This document shows, in pieces, positions 49,837 to 57,656 of a stretch of DNA of 57,656 bases. The notes under the pieces were generated by a model that was not told where the DNA came from, searched no databases, and saw only the letters and a list, made by a program, of their open reading frames with translations. A program made the position numbers and the translations under genes. The stretch is taken from contig DHPF01000002.1 of assembly GCA_002407855.1 (NCBI GenBank), positions 1 to 57,656 of the forward strand. Reading direction: 5' to 3'. The stretch's first letter is position 1, and each line of letters starts with the position of its first letter. Source of the stretch: Bacteroidales bacterium UBA5371. GTDB lineage: Bacteria > Bacteroidota > Bacteroidia > Bacteroidales > P3.

Positions 49837-52800
49837 TTATTGTTTCTTTATTGGTAAGTAAATATTAAATTGTGTTCCTATATTCTCTATTGATTCAAAG
49901 GTTATTTTACCTCCTATTGTTTCTATAATGCTTTTCACAATTGACAATCCTAAGCCCGAGCCTTCAATCTTTGTTGTAAATTTATTTGAGAAAATTTTCT
50001 TTTGATTTTCTTCACTTATTCCACATCCATTATCTTTTATTGATATATGAAACTCTGTTTCGTTTTTACTTAAATCAATTTCTATCAATCCGTCTTCTTT
50101 CAGGGCAAGAGATTGAATAGAATTCTTGATTAAGTTATTAAAGATTCTTACATATTGTTGTTTGTCTCCATAAACCATTGCTTTTTCTTCGAAGTTCTTT
50201 GTATAGATTATTCGGATATTTTCTTTGTTTTCAAATACATCTATTGCAGCTTTCAAACACTCATCAATGTTTGAGGTTTCATTTAGATTGATTTTGTCTT
50301 TGGCATAATCGGAAAACTCAGAGGCAATATCGGCAAGAGTGTTGATTTGTTCTATAAGCGAAGGAGACAATTCCTTAAAACGTTCATGAAATTTTACAAT
50401 ATCTATACTTTGAAGCCTTTGGAGTTGTTGAATGGAGAGCTTCATAGGAGTTAATGGGTTCTTGATGTCGTGTGCAACTTGTTTTGCCATTTCTTTCCAT
50501 GCCCCTTCTCTTTCTTGTTTTAAAAGAAGCTTTGCACTTTCCTCCATTTTATCAACCATAGAATTGTACGCAAGAATTAATCCTCCTAACTCATCTTTGC
50601 GTTTCCATTTTATTTTCTCATTCCTTTGGTTGAGCCTAATGCTTATTAATTTGTCTTGCATTTGCCTTAAAGGACGAGTAATGAAATTGGAAAGAATAAC
50701 TGAAAGAATTAAAGCTAATGTTATCCAAACTATATATACATTAATAAAGGTCGATATAAAATCTAATAATTTATCATCTAAGCTCTTTTGCTGAATTATA
50801 TATGGTATATGAATGTATAGGAATTCTTTACCATTATCTGTTGGAATAGAAACATAAGAAGCGTTATAGGTTCTGTTTCCTATCTTTTCCTCTAAAAATA
50901 TTAATTGAGTGGGATTAGTGTTTAGTTGTGCAATAGCTTCATTGTTCATAAGTTTACTGATTATCCCTTGCGAGAAAATTGTAGGTCTTGAAGTGTTATA
51001 TAAGAATCCTTTCTTATCGTAAAGATTAATATCTGTTAGGAGTGTGTTGGATAGCTTTACTAATTTATCATAGACTTCACTATGACTATATTGATTGTTT
51101 GAAAAATAATTTTCTAAATCGTAAGCAATAGATTGAGTTTTCTCTATTTGTATTTCTTTATTATTGTTTTGATTTAGCTTCTCAAATGATTTAGTAGATA
51201 ATCCACCAAATACAATAAATGAAATAATAAATATAAAAACAATTGCTATTTGTAAGCTATTATTAATGTTTAGCATCTTTATTGATAAGTACTTCTTTGG
51301 ATTAATAATAATCATAAAAAGGACTAATGCAATTGAAGAAAACAAAAATAAGAAAGATGTTAGAGATAATTTATCTGAAATTGTTGGCTCTTTTAAGCTT
51401 GTTATCCAAAGCGTATTGTTTTTATTGTTCTTTAATATATAATGTAAGAAATCATTATCCCTTTGCCACTTATTGCTTGCCTTAAACTTATTTATGGAAG
51501 AGTAGTTATAGGTTCCTACTTGAATAACCAATGAATTATTTTGGTAAACAGCATAATGGTCTAAATTAATCTTATTCCAACCCTCATTAACTTCTTTATC
51601 TATCAAAAGGTCGGGATATCCCATCTCCTTTGAAGTCTTTTTCTCAAAGCAATCTATAAAAATAATTTGAGTTTTTCTTGCTTTACTTATCTCAAAATAG
51701 CCTAAGTAACTACATAAATCTAATTGTGAATTATCTTTATAAAGAGCTTTGCTGCCCAAAAGTTTATTAGTATTTTGCAAACGCGAATTAATATACTGCT
51801 TACAATTAATATGCTTGTTCAAAGGAGGAATAAATAGAGATTCATTTTCATTACAAATCAAAACCTCTACACTATAAGTTTTTGCAATCTCACTAAAATA
51901 CTTATCTATAATGTATTGTTCTAAATCAACTATAATCTTATTTGGCTTAATTATATTACTATCCTTTACAATGTTTTTTTCAATATCTATTAATTGCCTT
52001 TCTGTTTTGTAGTCTTTATTTTCCGACAATTGTTTCAGGGCTTTCTCAACAAATAATTTATCATTCCTTATATTGTGTTCATAGACAAATAGCCCATTAA
52101 TTGAAGAAAAACTAATAAGTAAGATAATTATATATATGGTTGAGGGAATCTTCCTGATTGAACCTTTTTGGTTTAAAATACTAATAAGCATTACAAAAAG
52201 GAAGAAAGAAATAATGAAAAGCGAAAAGAAAGAGAGCTTATTAATTAGAAAAGAAATTGAAAAAACAGCTATTAATAATATGGTAATAACATATAAGATT
52301 TTGAATTTTGTTTGCTGAGGCTTTACTATGATTTTATCTACTAATAAGAAAAAGATATATCCTCCCATCATCAATTGAATTAGTACTACAAAAGTAGAAA
52401 CATCTAATTTTAGAACATTAGTCAATGTAATTGAAGTGGGATTATGTGTTAAGCTAAATTCAATAAAATAGAAATATAACCAAGAGAAAAGAATTAGCAG
52501 CGGGGTTAGAATAATTTTTATCCTTTCGCTACTTATAAACATCTTAGCATTCAAAAGAAAGACTATAATAAAGATTTGTATTACAAAGATTTCACCAATT
52601 GATAATAGCATTATCATGGTAATAAAATGAGAGAATAAATAGAAATTAGATAATAAAGACGGTAAATCAATATAATGCAGAATAAGGAATATTGCTAAAT
52701 ATGTAACCGCCATTAATAAGATAATAATATAAGAGCTTAATTTTAATCTCCTTATAAGATTTGTTATTATTTGTAGAAAAAAGAAGATAAAGAGAAAATA

Positions 52801-53361
52801 TAAGAGCGAAAAGACATAAGCCAATAAACGATTAGAACTTATTTCGTATTGACTGAAATCCAAATAACAAACTACACTCTTACCTAATTGTATGGGGTAA
52901 TCTGTTTTGCTGAATGTTATATTAATATTTTCTTCTTTGTCAAGTGAATATTTGTGGTTAAACTTATTATTTAGATAGTTATTATTTAATGTATATTCAT
53001 TCTTAAATAAAGATACATGTAATATAATAGTATCATTATTTTTTTCTCTTGCCAAAAAATAGTAACCATTATGCAATTTGATAAAGTCGGCTTCAAAACT
53101 CTGCTTATAGGTTTGGGAAATAGGGATTTCGTTATTTGTCCAAGAAACTAATTGATTATTGTAATAAATATATTTATCACCCTCCGATTTTAGGTTTTTG
53201 AAAGTATTATTTGCCTCTATTTGAATTCTTTCTCTAATGCTTTCTTTTGATTTGGCATTATTATCAATAAGTAAAATAGATGCTATTATAACAATTAGAA
53301 CTGCTATAATAATTATTAATAGATTGTTATTAAATAGGAATTTTACATTCTTTCTTATCAT
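49837..53361 (-). CDS. Very large membrane sensor histidine kinase
   Basis: A 1174-residue kinase. One helix at about 12-32, a sensor region, then a cluster of about eight or nine membrane helices (about 180-425), a large second sensor region (about 430-880) with helices near 675 and 710, a further helix and HAMP linker (about 880-940), the H-box M-A-K-Q-V-A-H-D-I-K-N-P-L-T-P (His about 963) and the ATPase part with D-N-G-C-G-I and G-S-G-L-G-L-S-I-V near the end. The H-box is of the NtrY-like form. No response regulator lies beside it, and the input signal is unknown. It is far longer than usual sensor kinases. Confidence 0.9.
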   Translation of the reverse strand: MIRKNVKFLFNNNLLIIIIAVLIVIIASILLIDNNAKSKESIRERIQIEANNTFKNLKSEGDKYIYYNNQLVSWTNNEIPISQTYKQSFEADFIKLHNGYYFLAREKNNDTIILHVSLFKNEYTLNNNYLNNKFNHKYSLDKEENINITFSKTDYPIQLGKSVVCYLDFSQYEISSNRLLAYVFSLLYFLFIFFFLQIITNLIRRLKLSSYIIILLMAVTYLAIFLILHYIDLPSLLSNFYLFSHFITMIMLLSIGEIFVIQIFIIVFLLNAKMFISSERIKIILTPLLILFSWLYFYFIEFSLTHNPTSITLTNVLKLDVSTFVVLIQLMMGGYIFFLLVDKIIVKPQQTKFKILYVITILLIAVFSISFLINKLSFFSLFIISFFLFVMLISILNQKGSIRKIPSTIYIIILLISFSSINGLFVYEHNIRNDKLFVEKALKQLSENKDYKTERQLIDIEKNIVKDSNIIKPNKIIVDLEQYIIDKYFSEIAKTYSVEVLICNENESLFIPPLNKHINCKQYINSRLQNTNKLLGSKALYKDNSQLDLCSYLGYFEISKARKTQIIFIDCFEKKTSKEMGYPDLLIDKEVNEGWNKINLDHYAVYQNNSLVIQVGTYNYSSINKFKASNKWQRDNDFLHYILKNNKNNTLWITSLKEPTISDKLSLTSFLFLFSSIALVLFMIIINPKKYLSIKMLNINNSLQIAIVFIFIISFIVFGGLSTKSFEKLNQNNNKEIQIEKTQSIAYDLENYFSNNQYSHSEVYDKLVKLSNTLLTDINLYDKKGFLYNTSRPTIFSQGIISKLMNNEAIAQLNTNPTQLIFLEEKIGNRTYNASYVSIPTDNGKEFLYIHIPYIIQQKSLDDKLLDFISTFINVYIVWITLALILSVILSNFITRPLRQMQDKLISIRLNQRNEKIKWKRKDELGGLILAYNSMVDKMEESAKLLLKQEREGAWKEMAKQVAHDIKNPLTPMKLSIQQLQRLQSIDIVKFHERFKELSPSLIEQINTLADIASEFSDYAKDKINLNETSNIDECLKAAIDVFENKENIRIIYTKNFEEKAMVYGDKQQYVRIFNNLIKNSIQSLALKEDGLIEIDLSKNETEFHISIKDNGCGISEENQKKIFSNKFTTKIEGSGLGLSIVKSIIETIGGKITFESIENIGTQFNIYLPIKKQ

Positions 53362-53486
53362 AGAACAAAAATAATATCAGCAAAGGTAGTAAATAAAATT
53401 TAACATAGTGCAACAAAGCTATAAGAAAACCTATTTTGCATATTACAGAAATAACATCAAGCAATATAAAGACTTAATATTTTCTC

Positions 53487-53572
53487 ACTGAAACTTGATT
53501 CTAATTTACTGAAACTTGATTCTAATTTTTTAGAATTTGATTCTAATTTTTCATCTCTTGATTCTAATTAAT
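53487..53572 (+). repeat. 21-bp intergenic repeat array, locus H
   Basis: Four 21-nt units: CTTGATTCTAATTT twice, TTTGATTCTAATTT and CTCTTGATTCTAATTA. It lies in the divergent gap between the kinase and rplU. The heptad frame reads LKLDSNL, LKLDSNF, LEFDSNF, SSLDSN and then a stop. Confidence 0.85.
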
Positions 53573-53715
53573 TGACATTATAATAGAAATATTTACTATT
53601 AATACTGAATTTGGTATAATAATATATATGATTGATTTTGATTTGATTTTATGAGAGCATAAATAGGAAAAATTAAAATTTTATCAACAATTTTTGGTAG
53701 TAAATAAAATGTTAG

Positions 53716-53723
53716 TATCTTTG
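53716..53723 (+). promoter_or_regulatory. Promoter of rplU-rpmA, -7 box
   Basis: TATCTTTG followed by GCAACC, with a TTTTTGG about 20 bp upstream as -33 element. It gives a leader of about 35 nt. Confidence 0.65.
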
Positions 53724-53763
53724 CAACCCCAATTAATAGGGGAAAAAGAAAAAAATACAAGTA

Positions 53764-54072
53764 ATGTACGCAATAGTAGAAATAGCAGGACAGCAATTCA
53801 AGGTTCAAAAAGATCAAAAGCTTTTCGTTCATCGCCTTCAAGCTGAAGAGGGAACAGAAATGTCATTTGACACCGTGATGCTAAAAGATGACAATGGTGC
53901 AATCACCATTGGTTCTCCAACAATTGAAGGATCTTCAATTAAAGCAACAGTTTTAAAACACTTAAAAGGAGATAAGGTTCTTGTCTTTAAAAAGAAGAGA
54001 AGAAAAGGTTACCAAAAAATGAATGGTCATCGTCAATACTTATCACAAATTCAAGTTACTGAAATATTGTAA
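53764..54072 (+). CDS. rplU: 50S ribosomal protein L21
   Basis: A 102-residue protein with the L21 pattern: Y-A-I-V-E-I-A-G-Q-Q-F-K-V near the start, and the C-terminal rRNA-binding segment K-K-K-R-R-K-G-Y-Q-K-M-N-G-H-R-Q. It binds 23S rRNA. First of the rplU-rpmA pair, 45 nt apart, with the 23S gene following. Confidence 0.98.
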   Translation: MYAIVEIAGQQFKVQKDQKLFVHRLQAEEGTEMSFDTVMLKDDNGAITIGSPTIEGSSIKATVLKHLKGDKVLVFKKKRRKGYQKMNGHRQYLSQIQVTEIL

Positions 54073-54117
54073 CAAAGTATTTTAATTAGTTATTCACAAG
54101 TTAAGAAATAAAATATT

Positions 54118-54375
54118 ATGGCTCACAAGAAAGGTGTTGGTAGTTCAAATAACGGACGCGAATCGCAAAGCAAACGTTTAGGTGTTAAAATATTTGGAGG
54201 TCAATCTTGTATTGCAGGAAATATTATAGTACGCCAAAGAGGTACAGTTCACAATCCTGGAAATAATGTGGGAGTAGGAAAAGATCATACTCTTTTTGCA
54301 TTAGTTGACGGAGTTGTTGAATTTAGGAAACGTAGAGATGATAAATCTTACGTATCAGTAAGACCGATTGCATAA
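54118..54375 (+). CDS. rpmA: 50S ribosomal protein L27
   Basis: An 85-residue protein. It begins M-A-H-K-K-G-V-G-S-S-N-N-G-R-E-S, without the Firmicutes-type cleaved N-terminal leader, so the flexible arm that reaches the peptidyl-transferase centre starts at residue 2. The body F-G-G-Q…R-Q-R-G-T and the H-N-P-G-x-N-V-G-x-G-K-D-H-T-L-F segment are intact. It is immediately upstream of 23S rRNA. Confidence 0.98.
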   Translation: MAHKKGVGSSNNGRESQSKRLGVKIFGGQSCIAGNIIVRQRGTVHNPGNNVGVGKDHTLFALVDGVVEFRKRRDDKSYVSVRPIA

Positions 54376-54387
54376 ACAATAATTTTT

Positions 54388-54456
54388 AAATGATAATTTT
54401 GACTTAGTAGCCTGTTTAGGCTCTAAGTCAGCGAAGCTTATCATTTTTGATAAGCA
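54388..54456 (+). promoter_or_regulatory. Alternative hairpins between rpmA and 23S rRNA
   Basis: GACTTAG/CTAAGTC with inner AGCC/GGCT forms one stem (about 54400-54430), optionally enclosed by AAATGATAA (54388-54396)/TTATCATTT. The same TTATCA can instead pair in CTTATCA-TTTT-TGATAAG (54438-54455), followed by CAAAAAG. Only one of the outer stem and the 3' hairpin can form. It could be a terminator, a processing site or both. Confidence 0.4.
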
Positions 54457-54476
54457 AAAAGATCTTTGACATATTA

Positions 54477-57415
<2,939 letters not shown>

Positions 57416-57494
57416 TTATTATGTTTTTTAACAAGCTTTTCAGACTTTGTTATAATTTATTATATGTTTGAAAGGTTTTGTTTTAATAGATATT

Positions 57495-57608
57495 TTTGGT
57501 GGTTATAGAGCAGGTGAACACCTCTTACCATTCCGAACAGAGAAGTTAAGCCCTGTTTCGCCGATGATACTGCATTAACCGATGTGGGAAAGTAGGTAGC
57601 TGCCAAGT
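57495..57608 (+). rRNA. 5S ribosomal RNA
   Basis: About 113 nt with the Bacteroidota 5S pattern: TTGGTGGTTATAG at the 5' end pairs with CTGCCAA at the 3' end, with CACCTCTTACCATTCCGAAC and AGAAGTTAAGCCC inside. It follows 23S by about 100 nt; no tRNA lies between. Confidence 0.95.
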
Positions 57609-57615
57609 TTTTTAG

Positions 57616-57650
57616 ACGCTCAGTAATTTAGTTTACTGGGCGTTTTTTGT
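57616..57650 (+). terminator. Terminator of the 23S-5S unit
   Basis: ACGCTCAGTAA (57616-57626) pairs with TTTACTGGGCGT (57632-57643; one G-U), followed by TTTTT. Confidence 0.85.
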
Positions 57651-57656
57651 TTGGAT

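Overview
The window is about 57.7 kb of an AT-rich chromosome from a member of the Bacteroidota, most likely an anaerobic Bacteroidales-type bacterium. Evidence: nearly every promoter I can place carries the Bacteroides-type -7 box TAnnTTTG; type IX secretion (T9SS) substrates with type A and type B C-terminal sorting domains are present, with PorN/GldN-like and PorE-like machinery genes; the order rplM-rpsI-rpsB-tsf is typical of the phylum; and anaerobe genes such as the class I hybrid cluster protein occur.

Layout. 1-2.8 kb: tRNA-Asp, a SpoU-type RNA methyltransferase and two GldN/PorN-like secreted proteins in one leftward operon. 2.8-5.6 kb: a recombination-prone accessory patch with a 22-23 bp tandem array, five REP palindromes, two decayed REP-associated transposase (RAYT) tails, a toxin-tail-like fragment and small membrane/secreted proteins. 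5.6-17.1 kb: clpP, a polyprenyl synthase and a surface-polysaccharide locus (three glycosyltransferases, an acyltransferase, a WbpM/FlaA1-type epimerase), split by an accessory block holding an Erm(F)-like rRNA methyltransferase with a leader peptide and foldable leader RNA, and a two-gene DUF488 cassette with a twin palindromic operator. 17.1-19.7 kb: a KAP-type P-loop NTPase behind a tRNA 3'-end fragment, abutting the next gene with no gap. 19.7-32.6 kb: housekeeping (FAD/Fe-S oxidase, tRNA-Phe, RRM protein, OmpH-like protein, radC, ribosomal proteins, EF-Ts, rsmA, mntP) and an MBOAT/SGNH O-acetylation pair. 32.8-36.3 kb: a nitrosative-stress regulon (Fe-S protein, hcp, Crp/Fnr regulator) tied together by identical operators. 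36.4-38.4 kb: 3-methyladenine glycosylase, ferritin, TfoX-N protein. 38.2-53.4 kb: large T9SS substrates, mutS2, a PorE-like protein and a very large membrane histidine kinase. 53.7-57.7 kb: rplU-rpmA directly followed by 23S and 5S rRNA, with no 16S in front.

The most unusual signal is a dispersed family of intergenic arrays built from a degenerate unit of exactly 21 bp (core CTTGATTCTAATTT). I see it at eight loci, never inside a recognised gene, on both strands. One frame of each array stays open as a heptad such as KLDSNLL. I do not recognise it as a described element. The next strongest candidates are the erm leader (15-residue peptide plus mutually exclusive stems), the DUF488 two-gene cassette with its operators, the hcp regulon with identical operator-to-promoter spacing, and a possible -1 frameshift extending the TfoX-N gene. 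All functional statements are by reading the sequence; no database search was run.
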